Shown: one piece after another, positions 12,663 to 24,235 of the stretch
Position numbering within the stretch: the first letter of the stretch is position 1
How the letters are laid out: the number at the start of each line of letters is the position of its first letter
DNA from: Bostrychus sinensis
Taxonomy: Eukaryota; Chordata; Actinopteri; Gobiiformes; Eleotridae
Reading direction: 5' to 3'
Assembly (NCBI GenBank): GCA_020698575.1
Contig: CM036248.1
Location: 17,587,229 to 17,651,228 of the forward strand
DNA: 64,000 nucleotides
The notes under the pieces: generated by a model
Seen by the model: only the letters and a program-made list of their open reading frames with translations
The model's database searches: none
What the model was told of the DNA's origin: nothing
Program-made: the position numbers and the translations under genes

Positions 12663-13060
12663 TCTGTCTTCAATGTGTCCATGTGCGTCATTTTTGCTGT
12701 GCGTGCACCATCGTCCTCGTTCTCACCAGTGGATAGTGCGCTGGGCTATTGGCTTACATTACGCACATTACTCCTCGCCACATCCATGACATTATATGCA
12801 TTGCACATTCAAAATTAGTCCACAAAACCGTTCCCACCGTGTATTCCGATAGTGTACGCGGTGATCAGAGTTTACAGCCCACACGGTGCCGTCAGGGAGA
12901 CAGTTTCCCTTCGTGCGTAAAGCCGCAGAGACTCTCGTTGGAGAGCTGAGCCTGAGTGATGTGCGGAGCAGCTGAATGCTCATACAGGAGTGAGGTGACA
13001 TCACTCCCAGGACCAGCCCCTCTCCAAACTTACAGAGAGAGAGCAGAGGGAGAACGGAGC
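12663..13060 (-). promoter_or_regulatory. Probable 5' UTR and promoter region of adra2d
   Basis: This sequence lies directly upstream of the receptor start on the minus strand and is more GC- and CpG-rich than the flanking DNA. A palindrome-like GTGACATCAC lies at 12996-13005 and resembles a diverged CRE. No TATA box is obvious at a set distance, so the transcription start is not placed. Confidence 0.4.
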
Positions 13061-13379
13061 TGTGCGCAGCCGGATTTTAGATTTCTTTGAAAAAGTACTT
13101 TTTGTCTATGAGAGCTTTGGGGATTGGTTTGATTCATCTTTCACACTCACTGTTGTTTTGTTCTGCTACCATCTCTGAACACTGCATACAGCAAAAAGTG
13201 GAACAGCTGCAGTATTAGCAATACAGAAAACATTTAATTTAATATTTTACTTTGAAAGGTTGAAAATTGTGGATGTAAGCCTAAAACAAACTGATGATGA
13301 CTAAATGTACAAAGTGTACCTGGTATCTACGTTACATTGTAGCCTTTGGAATAATTATTTGAATATACTATTTGACTGA

Positions 13380-13392
13380 ATGAAAGTCTTGG
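13380..13392. repeat. Left target-site duplication of a LINE-type insertion
   Basis: The 13 bases ATGAAAGTCTTGG are found again, identical, at 16026-16038. They bracket a retroelement with a (GGAT)n 3' tail, as expected of target-primed retrotransposition. Confidence 0.8.
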
Positions 13393-13710
13393 TGACATTC
13401 CATGTCCCCAGAGCTAGTTTCTGTGTCCATGGATTGGGCCGTCGAGGCACCCGCCTCTGACTGCCGCCCAAATCACACAGCACCGGCCTCTTATGGTCCT
13501 TCCTGCCGGTGGTGGGCCTACAGGAAGGCGGTCCCACGTAGCCTTTTCGGGCTTGGCCCGGCCGAGTCCCGTGGGAGGAGACCCGGCCACCAGGCGCTCG
13601 CCTGCGAGCCCCAACCCCAGGCCTGGCTCCAGGGTGGGACCCCGGTAACGCCAATCCGGGCGACACCTTGATTTTGAACTCATCATAGTGGGCTTCTGAA
13701 CCGCTCTTAG
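13393..13710 (+). mobile_element. Left part of a non-LTR (LINE-derived) element
   Basis: GC-rich block with 'ggattgggccgtcgaggcac' and 'ggtggtgggcctacaggaag', phrases typical of teleost L2/Rex-type non-LTR elements. Its base composition is very unlike the AT-rich surroundings. It continues at 15535 after a secondary insertion. Several overlapping open frames on both strands here are by-products of high GC content and do not read as proteins. Confidence 0.65.
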
Positions 13711-15534
13711 GGCCAGATTTATCAAAGGTTTGCGTGCACGCTAAATGAAAAAGACGTGCTAAAAATGGAGCAAACCCAGGCGCAGCTGAGATTTGCGTCT
13801 CTCACAGGAGCAAATTCAGCGCGGTGCAGATTTTGCTCCTGTGATTCAATGAATATGTAAAACAAGGCGTTCTGGCCAAAACGCGCAAAATTCAATGCGT
13901 GGAAAATGCAAATGAAGTCGGTTTGCAGTCGCTGTTTGATTTATCACGAGTACGGGAGCTAAATCTGCGTGAAAATTTATTACGTTGGAGAAACAGGTAC
14001 AAAAGTTTTGCGGAGGTAAGAGTGCAGCTTTTAGTGCACAGATGAGGTCTTGAAAATAAGTTCTAATGCTTTAACAGGGCTCATTTACAAAGACACAACA
14101 GTAATGTGTTGATTTGAAGTCGAAGGAAACAAAGAAACAGACTTTACCTGCGGCACTTTTTCCTTGATTCGCGCTCGTATTTCCCTGAACTTTAGCCTTT
14201 TACAGCTGCTGTCTCTGGGCTTTCAGTCTGTTTAACATTCTTTGAAATCCTTACGGTGACAGAACAGTCTTTAAACGCTGCGCAAACTCTACTCACTGTG
14301 TTTATCTCATTGCCTCCCAATGCTCACTGCGGCGCTTGACTGACAGCTGCCCCTGCAGAGGCTCAAGGCTGTGTGGATTTGATCGAGCGGAGGACATCGA
14401 AAATGTTTTTTAACCCCTTAAACCCTAATAGAGCCCGACGGGGCTCCGTGGCCCCTTGCGTCCGCTTGTTCGGACCATAGCGGGGAGATACAACGGCTGA
14501 CACACACGTTTGACATCCTCGTGTTCGGACAATTCGTGGCAACAAAACAATCTACTTCAATTTCTATTCAACAGTTGGATTCCGCCTGGATTTTTAAAAA
14601 ATAAAACATGTATATCTTTCCATTACTTTGTTTATTTGGCCAAATTTTGCTGCAGTAGATCAAGATATGAGAAAATTTCAATTTATGTTGTTATTTGCTT
14701 CACTACAGGAAGGAAAAAGGCTTTTTTGGAGGCAAATATGTGTTTTTTTTTTCAGGTGGAAATTAGAATGATCAATTTCAACCTCAATTTATGGTCAAAC
14801 AATATAATTTATTAATATTATTTCTCTTCCACAGTAATCCCCAAAGTCCACCAATTATTTTGCTACCAAGGTTAGCTATGTACACCTAGTAAATGCTAAG
14901 TAAAACCTTAATAAATGTAGATATAGAATTTTTCGGGAAAAAGGCCTCAGAGCTTAACAGGTTAATTGTTATTTTTATTTGATCACCATCAGCACGCCAT
15001 ATAGGCTACTGATACATTTTATATAATTGTTTGAAGGGTTACTGGCTCTGACAGACAGTGAAAAGGACTTTCCTCTCCCTTCACTGTCTTTCACAGAGGA
15101 GAAATAAGGCACGTGACTCTGGTCAGCGTCACAATCGCATGAGACATTTAACAAGGATGGACTACGCCAAGTTAATAAAAGAAAGTAAAATAAAAAAAGT
15201 AAAAAAGTAAAAGTAGTAGTAAAAAATAAAATAATTCTCCCTCAGACACAGTGAACACAGCTCTACTACAGTCAGTCCTGTTATTTGTTGGACTCTCAGA
15301 TTGTGTTTTGGTTGCATCTCTGTAGGAAAGATGCAGTCAGCGCTGGCAAACAGCGTTGCTCTCGCTGTCAGTGCGTTTTATGCTCACGCAAAATTCTCAT
15401 TTACATATCAGATTTGCAGCAGCAGTTACTTGCGCAGTTTCTCTTCATAAATCACACGCAACACGCCCACAAATACCAGACGCTATTTTTTAAGCTGCAC
15501 TGCAATTTTGCACTTGTCTTAGTAAATATGTCCC
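13711..15534. mobile_element. DNA transposon (Harbinger-like ends) inserted in the LINE
   Basis: Left end GGGCCAGATTTATCAAAG and the inverted right end GGGACATATTTACTAAGA agree at 12 of 18 positions. They sit exactly where the LINE-type sequence breaks off and resumes. The GGGnCA start is PIF/Harbinger-like, but the expected 3-bp target duplication is not conserved (TTA left, ACA right), so the superfamily is tentative. No transposase frame is seen: a non-autonomous copy. It contains a further insertion at 14414-14961. Confidence 0.5.
14414..14961. mobile_element. TTAA-flanked piggyBac-like MITE, innermost of the nest
   Basis: The 548-bp segment is bracketed by TTAA at 14410-14413 and 14962-14965. 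Its ends are CCCCTTAAACCC on the left and, inverted from the right, CCTGTTAAGCTC. TTAA duplication and CC-starting ends are hallmarks of the piggyBac superfamily. A short open frame at 14510-14815 does not resemble a transposase. Confidence 0.5.
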
Positions 15535-16025
15535 ACAGTCTAGCTCGTCACCTAGGACCTGTTTGCCATGGGAGACCCTACCAGGGCATTAAGCCCCAGA
15601 CAACATAGCTCCTAGGATCACTCGAGCACTCAAACCCCTCCACCACGATAAGGTGGTGGTTCAAGGAGGGGCTCAACCTTCCCCCAGTGCTCTTTGGAAT
15701 CATGCATCTGAGCTGACAATAGGAGCTCAGTTACACGGGAGGAGCTCGGAGTAGAGCCGCTGCTCCTCCACTGTTTCGGATGCCTCCTGGACGCCTTCCT
15801 GGGGAGGTGTTCCCGGCATGTCCAACTGGCAGGAGGCCCCGGGGAAGACCTAGGACACGCTGGAGGGACTATGTCTCTCGGCTGGCCTGGGAACGCCTTG
15901 GGTGCCCCCGGTAGAGCTGGAGGAAGTGTCTGTGGAGAGGGAAGTCTGGGCATCTCTGCTTAGACTGCTGCCCCCGCAACCCGGCCCCCGATAAAGCAGA
16001 AGAAGATGGATGGATGGATGGATGG
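15535..16025 (+). mobile_element. Right part and 3' end of the LINE-derived element
   Basis: Resumes with 'gtttgccatgggagacccta' and 'cctccaccacgataaggtgg'. From about 15840 it encodes a decayed C-terminal pol segment reading RWRDYVSRLAWERLG, a tail common to fish L2-type LINE proteins. It closes with 'gcccccgcaacccggccccc' and a (GGAT)n tail. Without the inserts the element would be only about 0.8 kb, so it is a strongly deleted copy. Confidence 0.7.
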
Positions 16026-16038
16026 ATGAAAGTCTTGG
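16026..16038. repeat. Right target-site duplication of the LINE-type insertion
   Basis: ATGAAAGTCTTGG directly follows the (GGAT)n tail and is identical to 13380-13392. Confidence 0.8.
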
Positions 16039-17640
16039 ATGATAATGAAGTATATTTTATTTTGTATACTGTCAGTGAAATTTTGAAACCAACCATTTGG
16101 TGTTTACTACTGTTTTTGCCTTAGACATTTCATTTAATTTATTATCATAATTTAGCATATGTTTCTCTTTATGGTGTTAAAATTGTCTTTCCATTCTGCC
16201 TCCAGTGTGATGAGTGTGGGTGCACTGAAGCAGAAGGTCTATATCCCGGCTCTGCTCCCTCTTTCTGTCTTTTTCTGTTTTCTTTATTTTGCCTGAGTGA
16301 GGTCCTGAGCTGCTCCTCATCTCCACCCACCCGCTGAGCTGACAGTGTTCCTCCTCCATTCTCATCACCAACAGTACATCAGGCCACACCAACTCATGGG
16401 CACCAGATTGCTACATTACCAAGTGACTTTGTGATTGGGTGATTTTAGCTTTTAATAGATGGTGATAAGCAGAAAAGTGAGTCTGCACACTGTATATGGT
16501 CAGGGGTGGTCGTGCAATATGATGGGCATATACTATGGTCAGTTGCATATGTATTTGTATTAGATGGTTTGGTTTTACTCCTGCCTTCTTGTGTTACATA
16601 CCTCCCATCAATGCCTCCCAGACGGTATCACTAGAATTACCTTGCACTTTTCAGAAGTAATCTTTTTGCAACATGGTATTACCTTCCTGATTCCTATCAT
16701 TTGGCTCCTTGTACCAGCAGGCTTTCTCTGTGTGGTCAGCCATCTTCCTTTGCCTTTCTGAATCACCAGCTCCATTCCTCCATCTACCAAGTCCTCTCTT
16801 CATGAAGTTTTTTCTACAATTTAATAAACAAGCTTATATACATTCTTACAAAAATAACAATTCACACTGCTTAAAATATTTTTTTGTTGAATTTACCTCT
16901 AGTCCCATGTAAGTATTGCAGTGAGAGTTGCTTTGTCAGTGCATCTGAAGTTGACACATACATTTAGAGCCACTAATGGAAGAAGCCACCACCACAGCAG
17001 GAGGTGTATCTGAACTTTAGGTGGCCCTGCAGCGACCAATTAACAGGCTCAAAGTGAAAACACAGCCATGCTAGTGTATGCATTGATGTGCTCTCATTCT
17101 GTCACTAAATTTAAAGGGCAGTATCTACATAGTCCACAGCACTCCTCTTCAGTTTAGTTCCAGACACTTTATCTTTAAGCAGCATCAGTGTTGTCCTACA
17201 TTGGAAGTAAGTGTGTAGCTAATATTGAGAGAGAGATGGCTAGTAGTGATTTGCTCTGAAGGTCCAGTTATGTAACACATATCAAGTGAGATGTGACCAG
17301 TTTTTTAAACATGTTTAGCAGTCAAGATGCGACCACACAAACACACATGTTTCTCGTCAAACATTACATTTACGGCTTTAATTTGCAGATATATCCATAA
17401 ATGAAGAGGAGTTTACATTTTGTTTATAGCATAAACACATGTTTTCCTGTAAAGCTACAGTGCAATACATTAGTTTACATCAAGTTAATGTACACTTCAG
17501 TCAGAAATGTTCACCATCTCACATCAAGACATGTTACAATAATGTGAAATGTGAAAGATAATGAGAATGAGAAATAAAAACTCTTTAAACAATAAAAAAA
17601 TACAGATTATTTCATATCCGGGTTATGTAGACAGTTGAAA
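16039..17640. other. Intergenic, no gene recognised
   Basis: AT-rich DNA with short unrelated open frames only. I see no exon, RNA gene or clear terminal repeat. Confidence 0.5.
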
Positions 17641-17935
17641 TGAAAAATGTGACACTTTTAACACATGCCCATGTATTATTCACCCCTTAGCCTCAGCACT
17701 TTGTGGAGACTCCTTCCACCTTTATAATTTCTAACAAATGTTTTTAGGAATTGCTAACAAGCTTCTTGCATCTCCCATTCTTCATGTGCAAAAGCCTCTA
17801 GATCAGTGATGTTTAATGGCCTCAGTGCTGCATCAGCCTCCTTTTAATCCCACCAAAGATTTTCAATTGGATTTAAATCTGGTGACTGAAGGCCACTCCA
17901 GGAAGTCCCAGAATCTTGAAAAATCATTAATTTAT
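17641..17935. mobile_element. Possible decayed Tc1/mariner-type fragment
   Basis: 'ccaccaaagattttcaattg' and 'gatttaaatctggtgactga' are phrases I associate with the antisense strand of fish DNA transposons. No terminal repeats or readable transposase remain, so this is a weak call. Confidence 0.3.
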
Positions 17936-17999
17936 AACTCCTTAAAATATTTGGGTGTTGAATATTTCTGATTACAACTATACACAACCACAAGTACAT

Positions 18000-18560
18000 T
18001 TTTTTTTTTTTTTGTTAAGAAAAAGGTATGTTCTAAGTACTTTTTGTAAAACATACATTTACTTAAAATGTGGCGTACAATAACAATAGTACTTTTACTT
18101 AAGCACATTTGTATTTCTAAATGCGTAACTATTTTAACTTAAGGGTATAGTCAAAATGGGTTGTAATATTTATACAAATAGTAGAAGCAATAGTAGCAAC
18201 TGTATTAAAAGTAAGGGTGGTAGTAGTAGTAAAAGTAGTAGTGGCTGTTGTTATAGTATTTTTACTTCAAAATAGTTTTGATCTCAGTAAAAAAGAGGGT
18301 TGTAATAGTTGTAGAGGTAGCATAAGTAAAAGTAGCAAATAGCAATGATTTATTAATAATTTAGCAATAATTGTGGTAGTAGAGGTAGAAGTCGTAGTAG
18401 TTATAGCTGTTGCAGTATCACTAGTAGTAGTGGTAAAAGTAATAATAGAGGTAGTGGTTGTAGTAGTATGTACGTTCTACTTGAGTGACTTAATACTTAA
18501 CTCAAGGAATGATTTTGTATGGTACTTTTACTTTTACTTGAGTAATATTAGCTTGAAGAA
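18000..18560. repeat. TAG/TAC-rich block of the Tol2-like MITE type
   Basis: Starts with a T-run, then 'gtacttttacttaagcacat', many GTAGTA units around 18180-18470, and closes with 'cttttacttgagtaatatta', a motif of Tol2-like ends. The open frame at 18373-18657 is poly-valine from the triplet repeat, not a gene. The terminal CAGAGGTG is not preserved at either end. Confidence 0.5.
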
Positions 18561-19441
18561 ACAGCACCACATCTCCAACAAAAAACAGGCGACATTTAGA
18601 ACAAGTTTCAAACGTATGGCTGCAGAATCAGTGTTTAACAGTAAAATAAAGCATTAAGCATCAAGTTTAGATTAACATAGTTTGTTTTAGGCTCTATCTC
18701 TGTTCCCACAACTGAAGATAACACATCGCTGTAATTCAGACACACACACAGTCACTGCCGAGTCATTTTGAATAAAAGTGGAAATGCAGGAGCACAGACT
18801 GCTGCTCCGTTTGGCAGATGCACCTCACTAATTTTATATTTCAAAAACATCTATTTATAAAGTAAATAGCATCTGCTGGAGGTTTGTCAGTATGAGACTC
18901 ACTCTGGCCCGTGAAGCTCTGTGAGGGATGCCAGCATAATGTGGATGAATGTGAACCTTTACCGCGAGCTGTTTTGGCGACTGAACGCTTTAGTGACTGC
19001 AGCCAGAAGAGCTAGAGAGTTATAGAGTATTTGGAAGAGGAAACGGTGGAGCATGTACTACATTCTGTTTATGTTCTCAATACATTCTCCAGTGGGACGG
19101 GTGTAAAAGCCAGAAATAGGATCATCCAAAGGGGGGCAGTGACCAGCAGCTGACACCAAGCACAAGAAAACTGTGGCAAAAACAAAATCGTACAAACTGA
19201 GCATAAACTGGAATAATTGTAACAAATGAGCAAGTCTAGGTTTGCATTAATTAGTGTCACTTACAGCATTTGCATCTGTTTTTCATTAAGCAGCTGTACT
19301 GGATTCCACCCAAACAGAGGCATTATTGGTATTCTACTGTCACCAGCACCACAGAAGTTTTTAACAGCACAACTTTTTTTAGACTTTCTTCCTTTACAAA
19401 TCTTTTTATGCACATGTATATTACAATGGCAGTGTGACTAT

Positions 19442-19855
19442 CAGAGGTGGTACTCAAAAACTGTACTCAAATAAAAGTACATTCACCTCTAAATGATATT
19501 GCTCAAGTAGAACCAAAAATAATTACCAAATTACTACTTAGGTTTTAAGTGTACACAAGATAGATTCTACTGTTGTAGCTACTGCTACTGCACCTACTAT
19601 TGCTGCTATACTGCTATATACTGATCCACCACTACTACTACTACTGCTACTACTGTTACTACTGCTACAACTACGACAAATCAGGGTCAAATCCTGTGAA
19701 TCCTGATTGTAAGGTGACCATGCTATCAACTTTGCCTCCAAAACATACTTCTACTTATTTAGTCAATTTAAAAATGTACTTGGGTAGAAGTAGCATTTGT
19801 CCTAAAAAAACCTTACTTAAGTAAAAGTGTCTTCTGTACTTACTTTTCACCTCTG
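19442..19855. mobile_element. Tol2-like hAT MITE, both ends preserved
   Basis: Begins CAGAGGTGGTACTCAAAAAC and ends in CTTACTTTTCACCTCTG, whose inverse is CAGAGGTGAAAAGTAAG, so both termini match the Tol2-type CAGAGGTG signature. Length is 414 bp. The interior carries ACT/TGC triplet runs (19560-19680) and no transposase. Flanking 8-mers GTGACTAT and ATTATAAT agree at only 4 positions, so any target duplication is old. Confidence 0.65.
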
Positions 19856-21040
19856 ATTATAATGTCATTGACCTGTATGTCCAATTAATAAATGTTGAGT
19901 GCGCCTAGTTCTGCACTGTATAAAATGAATGTTGCACTTTAAGATCTGGTGGAAAACATGTCATTTGGAAAATATCACAACGCTAGTCAAAGAGGAGCTG
20001 TTGCATAAACTGTAGCGCATATGTGTACCTGAAGTGAACTTTAGACTTGCTTTCTGTGGTCCCTGTACTACAACAATACGGCATCCTGTCACTCTGAGTT
20101 AACTTCCTGTTATGATGAAGTGATTGCAACTAATGGGCCCATTTGTGATAAATAGGTAAGAATAGCACAATTTCCCCATTATCTCATTAAATCCACTCTC
20201 AGAAGTCTGGCATAATTTGGTCTTTACACCTCCTTTGGTTTTTATAACTGGTGCTGTTTGCTAAGGCTCTCAAGAAGAAGGTGCATTGTATAAAATGTGT
20301 TAAGGAAAATTATTCTTTCTGTAGAGTATTGTCATATTTGTATAACACGCTTCACATTTGTCTGTCTTGGTAGCCATTACTTCGTATTCTTGTTCCTGCA
20401 GCTGCCCAGAGAGGACTAACTGTGTTTCTCTATGAGGATAACATCTCTTGGTTTCATCAAACCAGAACCTTCACCATGCACTGGGGCAGTTTGTAGTTGA
20501 CAGAGGCTGAGATGACAATAAGCACCTTCAAGTCCAGGCTCAATGGCAATGTGACCGGAAAAGGGTGTCTTAAACCAAAATGAAGGTGTTCAAGTATCTT
20601 TTTCACGAGTGAGGGGTGGATGGAATGAAAGATGCAAGCATAAAAAATAAGTTTCCTACCCAGGGTGGCTGGATGCATCCTCTCAGAACTAGGATGAGGA
20701 GCTCGAAGTAGAGCCACTGCTCCTCCACATCAACAACAGCAACAGCACTTGTTCTGGGCCTGGTCAGTGACTGAACAGAACACCAAGATCTCCTTCTTCC
20801 CAGAGACCTCTTCCAGTTTTCCAAGGCACTTCTCAAATTTTGCCTAATGACTGCCCTTCTCCAGCTTTGTTTTCAAAATATAGAGGAAGAGCCAATTAAC
20901 AGCAGAATTTTAAAATATTTGTGAAACCTCAGAGAGATTTGTATCAGCACAACAGGATTAACAAACAGATTAACAAAAGGCTTTACTGTAATTTATTCAA
21001 TTATTATAAATGCATAACAACAGTTTCAACTAGTCTCAAT
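19856..21040. other. Intergenic with a small LINE fragment
   Basis: No gene seen. At about 20690-20730 'ggagctcgaagtagagccac' followed by 'tgctcctccac' matches the LINE-derived element at 15745-15770, so a small dispersed fragment of the same family lies here. Confidence 0.5.
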
Positions 21041-21044
21041 GTTG

Positions 21045-21350
21045 CTGCACTGTGGCAGAGTCGTCTTACAGCAAGTAGGTGCTGGGTTTGATTCCCTGAC
21101 CTTGTGAGGGCTTTCTACATGCAGTTTGCATGTTCTTTCTATGCAGGGGGTAGATTTTCTCTGGGTGCTCCAGTTTCCTCCATCAACAATATAGGTTAAT
21201 CCTCCGGCTAGGTACTCCTGACCAGGATTATGGCTCAAGACTTGGAGAAGGATCCCTAGGCACTGTTTGCCCACTGCTCCTGACTGGTTGCTCCTGCAAC
21301 ACTAGAAGGAGGGGTTAAATGCAGAGAACAAAACATCCCTATAGGGACTA
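21045..21350 (+). repeat. Common teleost interspersed repeat, copy 1
   Basis: Carries 'gtgctgggtttgattccctg', a tRNA B-box-like segment, then 'gcagtttgcatgttcttt', 'gctccagtttcctccatcaa' and 'gagaacaaaacatcccta'. The same succession occurs in part at 24000-24235 and 26820-27058. The family is abundant in fish; I do not assign its class. Confidence 0.6.
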
Positions 21351-22700
21351 TAACATATACATACATATAACATATACATATACATCTACAACATAAGTCT
21401 ACCTCTCCACCAAAAATATTTCAAGTGGGTATTTTGTGCTAATAACAGCTTGTATAAACGATGGGCTTAACTTGGATTATTAATACCTGTCTGCACATCC
21501 ACAATAGAGTCTTCTCATTTTTATTCCAGCTCATCTGAGAGACAGTCAGGGCCTCATTTTCCTCTGAGCCTTTATGGATCAAGGAAAGCACTGGCACAAA
21601 AACACTATGCACTCGTTAAAGCACTCATTTTTGCTTTTACAAGCGCAAGAGAGCCTGGTAGAAAAACAGGCAGCCTTACACACAGAACGGACCCATGGCT
21701 CAATTTCCTCTTGCTATTCGAATCCTCTTACCTTCCTGTTTTCATCTGAGGCTGGATTTGAGCTCAGCCCACTGCCTGTCGCATTATGTAACATTTTAGG
21801 AATAAATGGCCTGAGGTTGCCGCATGTGAGAAAACCTGATCGGAGGTTGCAGGTGATTTGTTATAGTAAACATTTTCATCATGGACTACAGCTCGAGGAA
21901 AATGAACCAAGTAGCCTTGTAGTTATTTTGGTGCCAGATATGTATAATTATCTGCATCTGCGCTGCAAAGGCGTGTGTAGATATGTATACGCTGGTCAAG
22001 ATACAAATGAGTGGGTGACTATCTGTGAGTATTTGAGCACATTCACATGCTTAACACTTTTGTTTTTTTGCAGCTCCTTCTTGCTGTCATTGAGCTTTGT
22101 AAAGTCTGGATAAATACATGATGCATGACCTTTGCTGTGTCCCAAACAAATAATGAGATTTCCACTTGATTTTTCCACAGCGTTGGCCCCAAACCACTGT
22201 GGAATCGGAAAGTGCCACAGACTTAATGAAGCCCTGAAGGTCACAGATGTCAATACTAGTCCTTGGAAGAAGTTTGGGTTCATATGTTAAATGACTCTTT
22301 TCCTCTCAATATGTTCTAACTCTTGAGAAAATAGCATGGCAATTATAAATGAATAAAAGGCCAATGTTTTATCATCTTTTCATTTGGCCTTGTGATAAAA
22401 GGGAGCTATATGCTTCTATAAAGCCAGTTACATTTTGGCACGTTAGAGGAGGGTTAGGAAGAGTATGAATTAGTTTCTCGTTACAGCAGTTCAAATGATC
22501 ACCTCACAATGTGCATAGTTTCTTTGTTTCCTTTTGTTCATTATAAAAATAATTACATTAAATTGAATTAATTTGATTTGAATTCAGTGGACTGGTGAGG
22601 GTAAAAAACACTGTCTACTGTTATATGTTTCATCATTTTAAGGGGGCTGTGTATTGGCAAGAACCTGGCAATACAATACATACAATAGTGTCAAAATACA
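21351..22700. other. Intergenic, no gene recognised
   Basis: Holds the longest anonymous open frame of the desert, 179 codons at 21574-22113 plus. It has no recognisable domain, signal or splice context, and I treat it as chance. Confidence 0.5.
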
Positions 22701-22899
22701 GTATACAGTATATTTCCAAAAGTATTAGCTCACCTGCCTTTACACACATATGAACTTAAGTAACATCCCGTTCTTAATCCATAGGGTTTAAAATGACATT
22801 GGCCCACCCTTTGCATCTATCTACGTCAGACATCTTTGTGTCTGACGTTCTCGTCCAACCTCAGACACTGATATTAGACGAGAAGGCCTGGCTCACAGT

Positions 22900-23140
22900 C
22901 TTCACTCTAATTCATCCCAAAGGTGTTCCATCGGGTTGAGGTCAGGACTCAGGTCAAGTTCTTCCACACCAAACTCACTCATTCATGTCTTTATGGACTG
23001 TGCTTTGTGCACTGGTGTGCAGTCATGTTGGAACAGGAAGTGTCCATCCCCAAACTGTTCCCACAAAGCATGGAATTGTCCAAAATCTCTTGGTCTGCTG
23101 AAGCATTCAACGTTCCTTTCACTGGAACTAAGGGGCTAAG
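22900..23140 (-). pseudogene. Broken Tc1-type transposase fragment
   Basis: Reading the minus strand, one frame gives VPVKGTLNASADQEILDNSM and continues in matching order until a frameshift near the 'gttccaacatgactgcacac' stretch; the family protein resumes in another frame towards the left TIR. Only the C-terminal part of the DDE domain is represented. It is not capable of encoding an active enzyme. Confidence 0.65.
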
Positions 23141-23144
23141 CCCT

Positions 23145-23585
23145 AACCTGGGAAAAGCCAGACTGATATAACAGATGATCAATCTGGACTGGCTCCTGTT
23201 GCAAACATTTGTGAAGGAGCGGGACATTCTGTAGAATACTTGGAAGTGATTGGATAAAGCCCCAGCTTCGTAGCTAAACAACAAACTGCTATGTCAGTAA
23301 AACAACACAATAAAGACGCTGTTAGAAGATTTTTGTTGTTTTTGTAAATGTAGAGCAGCATGTTTTAAGTTTTTCTGTATCGCCATGTTGTTAACAAGTA
23401 TCGCTAAAAGAGCTTGTTGTTGTCAGCAATCCTAAAACCCACACACTAATGGCAATACTGCCACACCATTGGCCCGGGCCGCCACCGGCTCGGACCCAAA
23501 CAGATCAACTGGAGCCTGGCAAGATGGATTTCATGAATATGTGAATTCACAAATTTCACAAAAATCCAGCTTACTGTGCAAGGTA
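23145..23585. mobile_element. Repeat inserted inside the Tc1 remnant
   Basis: Tc1-like sequence stops after 'aaggggctaagccctaa' and resumes at 'taagccaagcccagctcc', with about 440 bases of unrelated DNA between. The right half ('cctaaaacccacacacta', 'ctgccacaccattggcccg', 'ccagcttactgtgcaagg') recurs at 60645-60842, and 'cgccatgttgttaa' also occurs near 25069. The element class is unknown; termini were not resolved. Confidence 0.5.
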
Positions 23586-23670
23586 AGCCAAGCCCAGCTC
23601 CTAAAAACAACCCCACACCATAATCTGAATTCTGTTATGTGGATGGGAATACTTTTGGAAATATAGTGTA

Positions 23671-23999
23671 TATCGATATGTCATGATACTGTAACAAAGA
23701 AGATGGCTTTTTTTTAACAATATGGTTTTGGAGAACCTTACCAATATACACCACTACATGCAATAACTAAATAAATAGATTTCATTGACAAGTAATGCTA
23801 CAACATTTCACACTTTTTTTTTTCAACTTTTTTTTTCCAAATAAGCAGACAAAATTAAAGTGATTTAATAAAATATAAAATATATTGTCAACCCAGTGTT
23901 TAATTCTGGTTTCTACTCCATTTTTTTTTTTCAATATGAAAAAAATCCCAAGGCTATTTGATATCAACACATTATAGCACAATAAACTGTTCATTTTTC
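23671..23999. other. Intergenic, A/T-homopolymer-rich
   Basis: Short T-runs and AT-rich text, no recognised gene or element. Confidence 0.5.
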
Positions 24000-24235
24000 T
24001 GGAGTTTGCATGTTCTCCTTGTGTGTGCTTTGCTTTCTCCCATCAACCTAAAGCATGCACAAAGGGCTAATCCTCCAGCTAGGCACCTGTATCAGGATTT
24101 TGGCTCAAGATCTGGATCCAGTCTGAGCACTACACAGCGGTCGCCCTTTCCTCCTGACAGGTTTCCCCGGTGGCACTGAAGGATGGGGCAAATGCAGAAA
24201 ACAAATTTTCCTACAGGGACAATTAAGTATACCGT
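24000..24235 (+). repeat. Common teleost interspersed repeat, copy 2
   Basis: 'ggagtttgcatgttctcctt' at its start and 'gcaaatgcagaaaacaaatt' plus 'cctacagggacaattaagta' at its end align with copy 1 at 21045. The tRNA-like front part is missing. Confidence 0.6.

Larger units (their letters stand above)
22706..23668 (-). mobile_element. Tc1/mariner-type transposon remnant
   Basis: TIRs: left CAGTATATTTCCAAAAGTATT, and the inverted right end CACTATATTTCCAAAAGTATT (20 of 21 shared), each flanked by TA (22704-22705 and 23669-23670), the Tc1/mariner target. The minus strand at about 22900-23140 still encodes transposase pieces such as VPVKGTLNASADQEILDNSM, and in a shifted frame around 22920-22990 a segment of the DLNP(M)EHLWDE type. 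Frameshifts make it a pseudogene. A foreign repeat interrupts it at about 23145-23585. Confidence 0.75.

Noticed and set aside
13355..13725. Overlapping GC-rich frames on both strands
   Set aside because: They lie in the LINE-derived block, and their length comes from high GC content; no readable protein family.
18373..18657. Valine-rich frame
   Set aside because: Translation of TAG/GTA triplet repeats in a MITE-like block.
21574..22113. 179-codon open frame on the plus strand
   Set aside because: No recognisable domain, no splice sites or promoter context, unremarkable composition; within the range expected by chance in 64 kb.
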